From Acidovorax benzenivorans (GTDB lineage Bacteria > Pseudomonadota > Gammaproteobacteria > Burkholderiales > Burkholderiaceae_C), in NCBI RefSeq assembly GCF_028680575.1, contig NZ_JAPCKI010000007.1, forward strand, positions 1 to 64,000: 64,000 nucleotides of DNA. The letters are read 5' to 3'. Every line of letters begins with the position of its first letter. Position 1 is the first letter of the stretch. A program made the translations under genes and the position numbers. Below, piece after piece: positions 52,808 to 62,335 of the stretch. Under the pieces are notes generated by a model. That model saw only the letters and a program-made list of their open reading frames with translations. It made no database searches and was not told the DNA's origin.

Positions 52808-53548
52808 ATGGACCGCATCATCTACACCTCGATGACAGGCGCCAACGCCGCAGCGCACCGGCAGGCGGTGTTGTCCAACAACCTGGCCAACGTGTCCACC
52901 GGCGGGTTCCGCGCCGAGATGTCCACCTTCCGCTCGGTGCCACTGCAAGGCGACGGCGCCAAGACGCGCGTGTTTGCGCTGGAGGCCACCTCGGGCTACG
53001 TCAACACCCCCGGCCCCGTGCAACGCACCGGCCGCAATCTCGATGCCATGGCGGCAGGCAATGCCTGGTTTGCGGTGCAGGGGCTCGATGGCACCGAGGC
53101 TTACACCCGCGCCGGCAGCTTCGAGGTGTCTGCCACCGGCCAACTGCTCACCCCCACCGGGCTGCCCGTGTTGTCCGATGGCGGAGCGCCCATCGACGTG
53201 CCGCCCGGGGCCGATGTGTCGCTCGGGTCCGACGGCACCTTGACCTCCAAGATCCCGGGCCAGCCCGCCCAGGCCATTGGCCGCCTCAAGCTGGCCACGC
53301 CCACGCCCGAAGACCCGCTCAAGCGTGGTGACGACGGGCTGTTTCGCACCGCATCGGGCGACCCCATGCCCAACGACGCCAACGCGCGCATGCTGTCGGG
53401 CGCGCTGGAGGGCTCGAACGTGAACCCGGTCGAATGCATGGTCGGAATGATCGCTGCATCGCGCCAGTTCGAGCAGCAGATGAAGCTGCTGCAGACCGCC
53501 GAAACCAACGACAAGACCGCCAGCCAGTTGCTGAGCATGAACGGCTGA
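52808..53548 (+). CDS. flgF: FlgF, proximal rod protein
   Basis: The 246-residue protein is FlgF: MDRIIYTSMTGANAAAHRQA, VLSNNLANVSTGGFRAEMST, GNAWFAVQGLDGTEAYTRAG and a C-terminal helix SNVNPVECMVGMIAASRQFE. Unlike hook proteins, it lacks long beta insertions. It lies between flgE and flgG. Confidence 0.96.
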   Translation: MDRIIYTSMTGANAAAHRQAVLSNNLANVSTGGFRAEMSTFRSVPLQGDGAKTRVFALEATSGYVNTPGPVQRTGRNLDAMAAGNAWFAVQGLDGTEAYTRAGSFEVSATGQLLTPTGLPVLSDGGAPIDVPPGADVSLGSDGTLTSKIPGQPAQAIGRLKLATPTPEDPLKRGDDGLFRTASGDPMPNDANARMLSGALEGSNVNPVECMVGMIAASRQFEQQMKLLQTAETNDKTASQLLSMNG

Positions 53549-53591
53549 TGCCACTGCCAACCAACGCACGCACCCGCCCTAAGGAAGCACC

Positions 53592-54374
53592 ATGATCAAC
53601 TCCCTCTGGATCGCCAAGACCGGCATGTCTGCCCAGCAGACCCAGCTCGATGTCATCTCGCACAATCTGGCCAACGTCTCCACCACCGGCTACAAGCGCA
53701 ACAACGCGGTGTTCGAAGACCTGATCTACCAAAACCTGCGCCAGGTGGGTGCGAACACGACCGAACAAAACCAACTGCCCACCGGCCTGCACCTGGGCCT
53801 GGGCGTGCGCACCGTGGCCACCAGCCGCAACTTCATGCAGGGCAGCCTGCAGGAGTCCAAGAACAACCTGGATGTCGCCATCAACGGCAACGGCTTCTTT
53901 GAAGTGACCATGCCCGATGGCACCGTGGGCTACACCCGCGACGGCTCGTTCCAGGTCGATGCCCAGGGCCGCATGGTCACGTCCAGCGGCCTGCCCGTGG
54001 TCAACGGCATCACCATCCCGGCCAACGCCACCAGCATCAGCATCAGTGCCGAAGGCGCTGTGGCGGTCACGGTCCCCGGCAACACACAGCCGCAGACCGT
54101 GGGCAACCTGGCCATGGCCAGCTTCATCAACCCCGCCGGCCTGGAGCCCATCGGGCAGAACCTGTTCAAGGAATCCGCCGCCTCCGGCCAGCCCCAGCAA
54201 GGGACGCCGGGCACGAACGGCCTGGGCATCATCAAGCAGGGGTTTCTGGAAGCCTCCAACGTCAACGTGGTGGAAGAGCTGGTCACCATGATCCAGACCC
54301 AACGCGCCTACGAGATGAACTCCAAGGCCATCCAGACCTCGGACCAGATGCTCGCCAAGCTCGCCCAGCTGTGA
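53592..54374 (+). CDS. flgG: FlgG, distal rod protein
   Basis: FlgG forms the distal rod that spans the peptidoglycan. The 260-residue protein has INSLWIAKTGMSAQQTQLDV, ISHNLANVSTTGYKRNNAVF, the distal-rod signature FEDLIYQNLRQVGANTTEQN and the end SNVNVVEELVTMIQTQRAYE. The length matches the family exactly. Confidence 0.97.
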   Translation: MINSLWIAKTGMSAQQTQLDVISHNLANVSTTGYKRNNAVFEDLIYQNLRQVGANTTEQNQLPTGLHLGLGVRTVATSRNFMQGSLQESKNNLDVAINGNGFFEVTMPDGTVGYTRDGSFQVDAQGRMVTSSGLPVVNGITIPANATSISISAEGAVAVTVPGNTQPQTVGNLAMASFINPAGLEPIGQNLFKESAASGQPQQGTPGTNGLGIIKQGFLEASNVNVVEELVTMIQTQRAYEMNSKAIQTSDQMLAKLAQL

Positions 54375-54412
54375 CCGCAACGCCCCGCGCGCTTTTGCCC
54401 AGGACCTTCGCC

Positions 54413-55135
54413 ATGCGCACTTTCACCCGCTCCCTTCGCCTGCTGCAGGCGCTTTGCTCGCTGCGCGCGGGCGTACCCGCCGTGGGCGCTGCGCTGCTGT
54501 GCGCGGGCTGCGCCACGCTGTCGCCACCGCCACCAGTGGACATCCTGCCCACCACCCCACCCCCGCTGGCCGCTGCACCGCGCACGACACCGCCGGTCAC
54601 TGGCGGGCTGTTCCACAACGCCAGCTACCGCCCCGCGTTTGAAGACCGCCGCGCGCGCCTGGTGGGCGACAACGTGACCATCCAGATCGTGGAGAACGTG
54701 ACGGCCAGCCAGAAGTCTTCGTCCACGGTGGACCGCACCTCCGAAGTCTCCGCTGGCGTGACGGCGCTACCCTTCACCAACAAGACCTTCACCGACAAGC
54801 TGGGCGTAGGTGCCAACTCGGGCAATGCGTTCTCCGGCAAGGGCGGCACAGAAAGCGCCAACACCTTCACCGGATCGATCACCGCCACCGTGGTGGACGT
54901 GCTACCCAATGGCCACCTGGTCATCACCGGCGAGAAACAGATCGGCGTGAACCAGAACGTGGACGTGCTGCGCTTTTCGGGCACGGTGGACCCGCGCGCG
55001 CTGCAACCCGGCAGCATCGTGAACTCGACCCAGGTGGCCAATGTGCGCGTCGAGTCGCGCGGACGCGGCGCACAGAACGAAGCCCAGGCCATGGGCTGGC
55101 TGGGCCGCTTCTTCAACACCGTCACGCCGTTCTAG
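54413..55135 (+). CDS. flgH: FlgH, L-ring lipoprotein
   Basis: FlgH is the outer-membrane L ring. The start at 54413 (MRTFTRSLRLL) has AGGA eight bases upstream and gives 240 residues. A lipoprotein signal ends at LLCAGC with the lipidated Cys. The domain shows GDNVTIQIVENVTASQKSSS, GSITATVVDVLPNGHLVITG, GEKQIGVNQNVDVLRFSGTV and the DPRAL-NST block. It is far upstream of flgI because repeats fill the gap. Confidence 0.95.
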   Translation: MRTFTRSLRLLQALCSLRAGVPAVGAALLCAGCATLSPPPPVDILPTTPPPLAAAPRTTPPVTGGLFHNASYRPAFEDRRARLVGDNVTIQIVENVTASQKSSSTVDRTSEVSAGVTALPFTNKTFTDKLGVGANSGNAFSGKGGTESANTFTGSITATVVDVLPNGHLVITGEKQIGVNQNVDVLRFSGTVDPRALQPGSIVNSTQVANVRVESRGRGAQNEAQAMGWLGRFFNTVTPF

Positions 55136-55235
55136 CCCCCTGAGCCGCTGCGCGCCTCCTCCTGAGGGGGGACGCCGCCAGCGCGGCGGGGGCGGCTCTT
55201 GCGCGGCGCCCCCCGCCTTGGCCGCGCCAGTGCCT
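55136..55235 (+). repeat. Dispersed repeat, family 2 (copy between flgH and flgI)
   Basis: It begins CCCCCTGAGCCGCTGCGC, contains a CCTCCTCCTGAGGGGGG hairpin, then CCGCCAGCGCGGC and a GC-rich end. The opening matches the copies at 56599 and 62336. It starts one base after the flgH stop. Confidence 0.7.
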
Positions 55236-55251
55236 CCGGTGCAGAGCATCG

Positions 55252-55320
55252 AGAATGCTATTAATTTAATAGCTGTTTGCGCAATATAGATAAGCGCCAG
55301 CAGCCAATTTCTCTCAAATT
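55252..55320 (+). repeat. Dispersed repeat, family 1 (between flgH and flgI)
   Basis: The segment reads GCTATTAATTTAATAGCTG, a diverged core, ATAAGCGCCAGCAGCCAATT and then a short AT tail. It is in the same orientation as the copies at 23752, 31978 and 36155. Confidence 0.7.
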
Positions 55321-55445
55321 TCATCTTATGGTGACCTCCGGGTGCGCAGTGCGCCATTGGTCGGTTTCGCCCCACTCTGGACCCATGCAATAAGCCGGTG
55401 AACCCGCTTCTTTTTGGGTTTTAGTTCTGGCCATGGCCCACCACA

Positions 55446-56597
55446 ATGGATGCCATGAAAGCCTCGTCCCACTCCCCCCTGCCCCGCACCGTGCGCGCGC
55501 TGTGGCTGCTGCTGGCCCTGGTGGCCGCAGGCCTGGCAACACCCGCACAGGCCTTGCGCATCAAGGAAGTGGCGGCAGTGCAGGGCGTGCGCAGCAACCA
55601 GTTGACCGGCTACGGCCTGGTGGTGGGGCTGGACGGCACAGGCGACCAGACGACGCAGATGCCCTACACCACGCAGGCCATGTCCAACTACCTGCAGCAG
55701 ATGGGCATCAGCCTGCCGCCCGGCACGGCCTCGCAGCTGCAACTCAAGAACGTGGCGGCGGTGATCGTCACCGCGCAACTGCCCGCCTTTGCCCAGCCGG
55801 GCCAGCAGATCGATGTGAACGTCTCATCCATGGGCAACGCCAAGTCGCTCAAGGGCGGCACGCTCATCGTCACACCGCTGCGTGGCGCTGACGGCGAAAT
55901 CTATGCACTGGCCCAAGGCAACATGGTGGTGGGCGGTGCGGGCGCATCGGCCGGTGGCAGCAAGGTACAGATCAACCACCTGAGCGCAGGCCGCATTCCG
56001 CTGGGCGCGCAGGTGGAACGGGCCGTGCCCACCCCCCTCAACGAAGGCGACACCATCAACCTGGGACTCAACGCCTCGGACTTCCAGACCGCCCGCCGCG
56101 TGGCGCAGGTGATCAACGCCAAGCTGGGCAACGGCCTGGCCACCGCGCTGGACGGCCGCACAGTGCAGGTGCGCGCGCCCATCGACCCCGGCGCCCGCGT
56201 GGGCTTCATTGCCGACCTGGAAGAGCTTCCGCTTGAATCCTCCGTGCCCTCGGCCAAGGTGGTCATCAACGCCCGCACGGGGTCGGTGGTGCTCAACCAG
56301 GCGGTCACGCTGGGGCCTTGCGCCATCGCCCACGGCAACCTGTCGATCACCATCAGTTCCACACCGGTGGTCAGCCAGCCCAATGCGTTCTCGCAGGGCC
56401 AGACGGTGGTCACGCAAAAGAGTGACATCACCATCAACCAGGAGCCGGGCAACGTGATCCAGATGCCCGCGTCGCCGCAACTGGCGGACGTGGTCAAGGC
56501 CCTCAACACGCTGGGCGCCACGCCCGGAGACCTGCTGGCCATCCTGCAGGCCATCAAAGCCGCCGGCGCGCTGAACGCCGAGCTGGAGGTGATCTGA
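55446..56597 (+). CDS. flgI: FlgI, P-ring protein
   Basis: FlgI forms the periplasmic P ring. The 383 residues include a signal peptide ending near TPAQA, then LRIKEVAAVQGVRSNQLTGY, GLVVGLDGTGDQTTQMPYTT, the VNVSSMGNAKSLKGGTLIVT core and the end LVKALNTLGATPGDLLAILQ-like (VVKALNTLGATPGDL, ALNAELEVI). The ATG at 55446 and another nine bases later are both possible. Confidence 0.96.
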   Translation: MDAMKASSHSPLPRTVRALWLLLALVAAGLATPAQALRIKEVAAVQGVRSNQLTGYGLVVGLDGTGDQTTQMPYTTQAMSNYLQQMGISLPPGTASQLQLKNVAAVIVTAQLPAFAQPGQQIDVNVSSMGNAKSLKGGTLIVTPLRGADGEIYALAQGNMVVGGAGASAGGSKVQINHLSAGRIPLGAQVERAVPTPLNEGDTINLGLNASDFQTARRVAQVINAKLGNGLATALDGRTVQVRAPIDPGARVGFIADLEELPLESSVPSAKVVINARTGSVVLNQAVTLGPCAIAHGNLSITISSTPVVSQPNAFSQGQTVVTQKSDITINQEPGNVIQMPASPQLADVVKALNTLGATPGDLLAILQAIKAAGALNAELEVI

Positions 56598-56598
56598 A

Positions 56599-56718
56599 TG
56601 AAGCACCCCCTGAGTCGCTTCGCGCCTTCCCCCTCTCCTGCGGGAGGGGAACGCACCCGGTGGCCTGGCAAAGCCAGTTCCACGGGTGCACTGGACTGCG
56701 CCGCGCCGGGTTCACGGC
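56599..56718 (+). repeat. Dispersed repeat, family 2 (copy between flgI and flgJ)
   Basis: The copy runs CACCCCCTGAGTCGCTTCGC, a CCCCCTCTCCTGCGGGAGGGG hairpin-like middle, GGCCTGGCAAAGCCAGTT and GCCGCGCCGGGTTCACGG. It is the most complete of the family-2 copies. Confidence 0.72.
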
Positions 56719-56749
56719 CTGTGGGTGACCCACCGCAAGAGGCTTGACC

Positions 56750-57670
56750 ATGGCCCTCACCCTCCCGTCCTCCGGTAGCACCACCAGCCCGTCGAACGCG
56801 CTGGCGGTCGATATCCGCTCGCTCAACTCCCTCAAATACGAAGCGGGCACCAGCAACAGCTCACAGGTCACGCGCGAGGCGGCCAAGCAGTTTGAATCGC
56901 TGTTCATGCGCGAGCTCATCAAGAGCATGCGCGACGCCACGATGAAGTCCGGCCTCATGGAGGGCGAGCAGGCCAACCTGGGCCAGGACATGCTGGACCA
57001 GCAGTTGTCGGTCAACATGTCGGGCCTGCAGGGCGGCCTGTCGGAAGCCATCGCCCGCCAGCTCTCGCGCCAGATGGGGGGGGCGGATGCCAACTTTTCG
57101 GTGCCGTCCACACTGAGCCTGCCGCAGGCGCAGCCCCGGTCTGCGACCTCCGCCACCACATCGTCCGTCGATACCACCCTGCCCGTTCCCAAGGGCCGCG
57201 AAGGGTTCGTGCAGCACCTGAGCGGCACCGCCGAGCGCGTGGCGCAAGAGAGCGGCATTCCCGCCAGCTTCATGCTGGGCCAGGCCGGGCACGAAACCGG
57301 CTGGGGCAAGAGCGAGATCAAGACCGCCAACGGCGGCACCTCGTTCAACCTGTTCGGCATCAAGGCGGGCAAGGGCTGGACTGGCAAGGTGGCCGAGGTC
57401 ACCACCACCGAATACATCAACGGCACACCGCGCAAGGTGGTGGCCAAGTTCCGCGCGTACGACTCATACGAAGATTCCTTCCGCGACTACGCCAAGCTGA
57501 TCACCGACAGCCCGCGCTATGAAAAAGCCCAGGCCACGGCCAAGACGGGCTCTGCCGTGGCCTACGCGGCCGAGCTGCAAAAGGCCGGGTACGCCACCGA
57601 CCCCGAGTACGCCAAGAAGCTCAGCGGCGCCATCAACAGTGCGCTGCGCGTGCAACGTGCCCAAGCGTGA
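56750..57670 (+). CDS. flgJ: FlgJ, rod cap and peptidoglycan hydrolase
   Basis: FlgJ caps the rod and cuts a path through peptidoglycan. The 306-residue protein has the rod-cap domain (AAKQFESLFMRELIKSMRDA, LDQQLSVNMSG) and a C-terminal glucosaminidase domain with catalytic Glu in GQAGHETGWGKSEIKTANGG, the FNLFGIKAG segment and FRAYDSYEDSFRDYAKLI. The ATG at 56750 is chosen over TTG at 56744; AAGAGG lies seven bases upstream. Confidence 0.96.
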   Translation: MALTLPSSGSTTSPSNALAVDIRSLNSLKYEAGTSNSSQVTREAAKQFESLFMRELIKSMRDATMKSGLMEGEQANLGQDMLDQQLSVNMSGLQGGLSEAIARQLSRQMGGADANFSVPSTLSLPQAQPRSATSATTSSVDTTLPVPKGREGFVQHLSGTAERVAQESGIPASFMLGQAGHETGWGKSEIKTANGGTSFNLFGIKAGKGWTGKVAEVTTTEYINGTPRKVVAKFRAYDSYEDSFRDYAKLITDSPRYEKAQATAKTGSAVAYAAELQKAGYATDPEYAKKLSGAINSALRVQRAQA

Positions 57671-57695
57671 TGGACGAGAAGAACCGAGGTAAGCC

Positions 57696-59672
57696 ATGAG
57701 TCTGCTCAACGTCGGCGCCCGCGCCCTGCTGGCCAACCAGGTGGCCCTGCAGACGGCAGGCCACAACATCGCCAATGTCAACACGCCCGGCTATTCGCGC
57801 CAGACGGTGGTGCTGCAAACCGTGCAGGGCCAGTTCACGGGCGGTGGTTACATCGGCCAGGGTGTGGATGTGCAGACCATCTTGCGCAACCAGAGCGAGC
57901 TGCTCACGCGCCAGTCGGCCGCTGCCGGATCGACCCAGGCAGCCGATGCCGTGCGTGCCGAGCGCCTGAGCCAGTTGCAGGAAGTGTTCAGCGGCGGCAC
58001 CCAAGGCCTGGGCGCCGCCATCAATGACATGATGAACGCATTCTCGGATGTGGTCAGCAGCCCCACCGACATCACCGCGCGCACGGTGGTGCTCACGCGG
58101 CTGGACGAAACGGCCGCACGCATGCGCACGGCGAGCGACCGGATCAACGAGATCGAATACACCGTCAAGGAACAGCTGCAAAGCAGCGTGACTGCGATCA
58201 ACAGCCTGGCAGCACAGATGGCGGCCATCAATGAGCAGATCGCCCGCGCCACCGGCAACGGTCAAAGCCCCAACGACCTGCTGGACCAGCGCGACCAGAT
58301 CATCCGCGACATCAACCAGTATGTGCAGACCACCCAGATCCCGGCGGATGACGGCACCGTGGGGCTGTTCGTGGCAGGCAGTCAGCCCCTGGTGCTGGGC
58401 TCCACGGCCACCACCCTGTCGATTGATGACGCCACGGCCTTCCCTGGCAGCGGCCAGTCGAAGCTGTTTTTCAACCGCCCCGGTGCCACCCCCGTCGAAC
58501 TGGACGAGAACGTGCTGGGCGGCGGCACCGTCTCGGGCCTGCTGCGCTTTCAAAACACGGACCTGACCGAAGGGCGCAACCTGCTGGGCCGCATGGCGCT
58601 GGCCATCGGCATGACGATGAACGAGCAGCAGAACCTGGGCCTGACGCTGGATGGCGTGCCGGGCAAGGACCTGTTCGCGCTGCCTACCAGCATGCCGGGC
58701 TCCACCAACGGCGCGGGTGTGGGCACGGTGTCGTTCACCGGCCCTACGCAGTTTGCAGCGTCCGACTATGAGATCCGCTTCACCACCGGTACGGCCGGGC
58801 AGGTGGTGCGCCTGTCCGACGGCAAATCAACCCCGTTCACCGACGCGGCCAACCTGGCCACGCTGCAGATCGACGGGCTCAACTTCAACCTGACCACGCC
58901 TGGCAACCCGGGCGAGCGCATGCTGTTCAAGCCGTTCAGCACGGCTGCCAACAACATCCAGGCGCTGGTGTACTCGCCGCGCGACCTGGCAGCAGCCAAC
59001 CCCATCAACGCGGCCATGGGCACGTCCAACGGCGGCACCATGCAGCTGGGCAGCCTCAAGGCCACGGGCCTGCCCAACCCGCCGGGGCTGGTGCTGCCGG
59101 CCAATGCCAACCCAGCAGCCATCCCGCCCATCCTGGGAGGTATCCAGTTGCAGTTCACCGCCGGGCCGCCCACGACCTACGACGTGCTCGACCGCGGGAC
59201 CACGCCCCCCACCTCGCTGGCGACTGCGCAGCCCTACACCTCGGGCCAGCCTATCTCGATCAACGGGTGGGAAATCACGTTGCAGGGCACCCCCAAGACG
59301 GGCGACACCGTGGTGATCGGCAACGCGCTGGACCCGCAATACGGTGACACCTACACCCGCAATGCGGGCAATGCCAGTGCGCTGATGGGCCTGCGCGACG
59401 TGAAAATGTTTGACGAGTCCACCCTCACGGACGGGTACGCTGGCGCCATTGCACAGGTAGGCACACGCACGCAAAGCGCCAAGTTTGCAGAACAGCTGTC
59501 CACCACCATCGCTGCCAACCTGGAGCGCGACCGCACGGCGGTGTCGGGCGTGAACCTGGACGAAGAGGCCGCCAAGCTGATCCAATACCAACAGGCCTAC
59601 CAGGCGTCTGCCAAGATGATCCAGATTGCGCAGAACATTTTTGATTCGCTGATCCAGGGCCTGGGCCGATGA
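57696..59672 (+). CDS. flgK: FlgK, hook-filament junction protein 1
   Basis: FlgK joins hook and filament. The 658 residues start MSLLNVGARALLANQVALQT and GHNIANVNTPGYSRQTVVLQ. RDQIIRDINQYVQTTQIPAD is the FlgK-specific coiled region, and the end is NLDEEAAKLIQYQQAYQASA. GAGG precedes the ATG. It and flgL are cargo of FlgN. Confidence 0.96.
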   Translation: MSLLNVGARALLANQVALQTAGHNIANVNTPGYSRQTVVLQTVQGQFTGGGYIGQGVDVQTILRNQSELLTRQSAAAGSTQAADAVRAERLSQLQEVFSGGTQGLGAAINDMMNAFSDVVSSPTDITARTVVLTRLDETAARMRTASDRINEIEYTVKEQLQSSVTAINSLAAQMAAINEQIARATGNGQSPNDLLDQRDQIIRDINQYVQTTQIPADDGTVGLFVAGSQPLVLGSTATTLSIDDATAFPGSGQSKLFFNRPGATPVELDENVLGGGTVSGLLRFQNTDLTEGRNLLGRMALAIGMTMNEQQNLGLTLDGVPGKDLFALPTSMPGSTNGAGVGTVSFTGPTQFAASDYEIRFTTGTAGQVVRLSDGKSTPFTDAANLATLQIDGLNFNLTTPGNPGERMLFKPFSTAANNIQALVYSPRDLAAANPINAAMGTSNGGTMQLGSLKATGLPNPPGLVLPANANPAAIPPILGGIQLQFTAGPPTTYDVLDRGTTPPTSLATAQPYTSGQPISINGWEITLQGTPKTGDTVVIGNALDPQYGDTYTRNAGNASALMGLRDVKMFDESTLTDGYAGAIAQVGTRTQSAKFAEQLSTTIAANLERDRTAVSGVNLDEEAAKLIQYQQAYQASAKMIQIAQNIFDSLIQGLGR

Positions 59673-59699
59673 CCATAGTCCCCGCCAGAGGAGTTCGAC

Positions 59700-60953
59700 A
59701 TGAGCACTAACATCTACCGCCTTGGCACGGCCAACATGTACGACAACGCGCTGCGCAACCTGGGCGCGCGCCAGACCAGCCTGAGCAACCTGCAGGAAAA
59801 CCTGACCTCGGGCAAGCGCGTGGTGCGGGCCAGCGACGACCCCGTGTCTGCCGCGCAGGCCGAGCGTGCGCTCAACCGCCTGTCGCGCATCCAGACCGAG
59901 CAACGTGCGCTGGAGACCCAGCGCAACGCCATCGCGCAGGGGGAATCCTCACTGGGCGACGCAGTGAATTTGATCCAGAACTTTCGGGAGCTGGTGGTCA
60001 GTGCGGGCGACGCCAGCATGACCCCCAACGACCGCGCCACTGTGGCCAACCAGCTGCAGGGCTTGCGGGAACAGCTGCTGGAAGTTGCCAACCGCAAGGA
60101 CACCAACGGCATCCCCTTGCTGAGTGCATTGGGCAGCGCGCTGGCACCGTTCCTGGGTCCACTGAGCAGCTCGCCCGACTACGACTTCCAGGGCTTGCCT
60201 GGTCAAACGGCGAGCAGCGGCGTGACGGTGCCGGGGACGCTCGACGGCGACTCTGCCTTTATGTTCGACCCCAACCGCGACGGTGTTTATGCCGCCGGAG
60301 TCAGCACCATCCCGGTAGGCCGACAGCTCACCACCACGGCCATCACGCCCACCAACACGGCCTTGGTAACGGGCGACAACTACACCATTGCCTTCAGCGC
60401 GGTGGGTCCGGGCGCCACCACCGGCACCAGCACGGCCACGTACACCATCACCAACACCACCACAGGCGCCGTATCTGCCCCCGTGGTGGTGCCGGACTAC
60501 CCCACCGACAAGCCGGTCACCATTTCAGTTCCCGGCATTCCGGGGCTGTCCTTCGATATCAAGGGCAACCCCGCCAACGGGGACACCATCACCCTGCAGC
60601 CCAGCGCCAGCATGTTCAGCACACTGGACAGCGCCATCAACGGCATCCGCAACGCTCCCAACAACAACGGCGCCATCCAGGCCGTGGGGCAAGCACTGGC
60701 CAACATCGATATCGGACTGGAACGCGTGCACAACATGCGCAGTTACGCAGGCGAGCTGCTCAACCGCGCAGACCGCATCACCGGCGACCAGGAAAAGCGC
60801 TCCATCCAGCTCGAAGGCGACCGTTCGCGGGCGGAGGATCTCGATATGATCAAGGGCATTTCCGACTTCCAGAACCAGCAGGTGGGTTATGAGGCTGCAC
60901 TCAAGTCCTATGCGCAGGTTCAGAAGTTGTCGCTGTTCAACTTTATTGGCTAG
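59700..60953 (+). CDS. flgL: FlgL, hook-filament junction protein 3
   Basis: FlgL is the second junction protein. The 417-residue protein has the flagellin-like N-terminus LRNLGARQTSLSNLQENLTS with GKRVVRASDDPVSAAQAERA, and the C-terminus DLDMIKGISDFQNQQVGYEA. Its central domain is Thr/Ser-rich. GAGGAG precedes the ATG, 27 bp after flgK. Confidence 0.95.
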   Translation: MSTNIYRLGTANMYDNALRNLGARQTSLSNLQENLTSGKRVVRASDDPVSAAQAERALNRLSRIQTEQRALETQRNAIAQGESSLGDAVNLIQNFRELVVSAGDASMTPNDRATVANQLQGLREQLLEVANRKDTNGIPLLSALGSALAPFLGPLSSSPDYDFQGLPGQTASSGVTVPGTLDGDSAFMFDPNRDGVYAAGVSTIPVGRQLTTTAITPTNTALVTGDNYTIAFSAVGPGATTGTSTATYTITNTTTGAVSAPVVVPDYPTDKPVTISVPGIPGLSFDIKGNPANGDTITLQPSASMFSTLDSAINGIRNAPNNNGAIQAVGQALANIDIGLERVHNMRSYAGELLNRADRITGDQEKRSIQLEGDRSRAEDLDMIKGISDFQNQQVGYEAALKSYAQVQKLSLFNFIG

Positions 60954-61089
60954 GAGCCCGCGCGGCAGGGGGTGTTCGGGCGCAGCGCCCATCGCACCCT
61001 GTGCCGCCAGGCTTCAGCACCGGTTGGTGCAACGTGGCGACACCCATCCCGCGCGCGCTGGCTGGCCCCGTTTTTTTGCCTGAGAGCAC

Positions 61090-62334
61090 ATGGTCCAATC
61101 CGTCCTTGGCAGCCTGATCCTGGGCTACCGCCCTTTGTGGAACCGCGCCCGCAAACTCGCTGGCATCCAGCTGTATGCCCACAACGAGGCGTCGGCAACG
61201 GTCGATGGCGGCCACCTGCTGCGCACGCTGCAGGAGCTGTGGTCGGCCAGCTCGCCGCCACTGCTGATCTCGGCACAGACCCGCCAGTTGCTGTGCGACC
61301 TGCTCGAACACGCGCCACGGGCTGCGCCCTGGATCGAGGTGCGCGGCGAGTGGCTGTCGGACTCCGCCATCTATGACCGTGTGAAGGCCGCTCACCAGCG
61401 CGGGCTGCGCATGGTGTGGCGGGGCGACATGGACAAGCTGCCCGAGCCCGAGATCGCCCGCTGCTTCGACAACAGCCTGCTGACCCTGCGCCCCGAAGAC
61501 GCCGTGGCCGCACTGCAGGCCACGCCCCCACGCCCCGGTAGTGCTGCCGCCGCAGCGGCACCTGCCGCCAAACGCACCCCCAGCCCGGTGCTGGCCGGCC
61601 AGATGTACGAAAACATCGCCAGCCGGGCCCTCATGGACCACTGCCTGGACCAGGGCAACGCGATGGCGCTGGCCGGGTGGCCGACGGAAGACGTGCTGTA
61701 CAGCCTGCGCCACCACCCGCAGCAGCCGTCGCACGCAGTGATCTTCAAGCTCATGAAGGCCATCGACGACGAGCAGTCGCTGGAAACCTTTGAAGACATC
61801 ATGGGTGAGGATCCGCTGCTTGCGTACCGCTTCATGGTCTATACCAACTCGGCCGCCCTGGGCCTGCGCACGGGCATCGACTCGCTGCGCCGGGGCCTGG
61901 TGATGATGGGCTACAGCTCCATCAAGCGCTGGCTGTCCGACCAGTTGCCCCATGCGAGCACCGAGGCCAACATGCAGCCCGTGCGCGAAGCCATGGTGAT
62001 CCGCGCCCAGCTCACTGCGCGGCTGCTGGACGCGGGCATCGAGAACGACCTGCGCCGCGAGATCTACCTGTGTGGCCTGCTCTCCCAGCTCGATGAGCTG
62101 TTGGGCGAGCCGCTGGGCACCATCCTCAAGCGCCTGCCCCTGTCCGAACGCATCTACGACGCCACCGTGCTGCGCACCGGCCCCTACACCGGTGGCCTGC
62201 AGATGGCCTGCGCGCTGGAGACGGACGACGCCAGCGCCATCCGCCAGCTGTGCGAGACCTTCGAGATGGACCTGGAAGAGGTCAACCGCGCGCTGCTGCG
62301 GGTGTTGTCTGACCTGGAAGTGGACAGGAAATAA
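61090..62334 (+). CDS. Degenerate EAL plus HDOD domain signalling protein
   Basis: A 414-residue protein with a YuxH-like layout has a diverged EAL-type N-terminal domain (LILGYRPLWNRARKLAGIQL) without any E-A-L or other catalytic motif, so it should not cleave cyclic-di-GMP. An Ala/Pro-rich linker leads to a C-terminal HDOD domain (GEDPLLAYRFMVYTNSAALG, GIDSLRRGLVMMGYSSIKRW). HDOD proteins are poorly known signal or scaffold proteins. Its place right after flgL suggests a link with motility. The ribosome binding site is weak. Confidence 0.82.
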   Translation: MVQSVLGSLILGYRPLWNRARKLAGIQLYAHNEASATVDGGHLLRTLQELWSASSPPLLISAQTRQLLCDLLEHAPRAAPWIEVRGEWLSDSAIYDRVKAAHQRGLRMVWRGDMDKLPEPEIARCFDNSLLTLRPEDAVAALQATPPRPGSAAAAAAPAAKRTPSPVLAGQMYENIASRALMDHCLDQGNAMALAGWPTEDVLYSLRHHPQQPSHAVIFKLMKAIDDEQSLETFEDIMGEDPLLAYRFMVYTNSAALGLRTGIDSLRRGLVMMGYSSIKRWLSDQLPHASTEANMQPVREAMVIRAQLTARLLDAGIENDLRREIYLCGLLSQLDELLGEPLGTILKRLPLSERIYDATVLRTGPYTGGLQMACALETDDASAIRQLCETFEMDLEEVNRALLRVLSDLEVDRK

Positions 62335-62335
62335 G

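Larger units (their letters stand above)
55136..55445. other. 310-bp flgH-flgI gap filled by repeats
   Basis: No gene is present. The gap holds a family-2 repeat, then a family-1 repeat, then about 125 bp of unassigned leader in front of flgI. The gap breaks the otherwise close flg operon. Confidence 0.6.
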
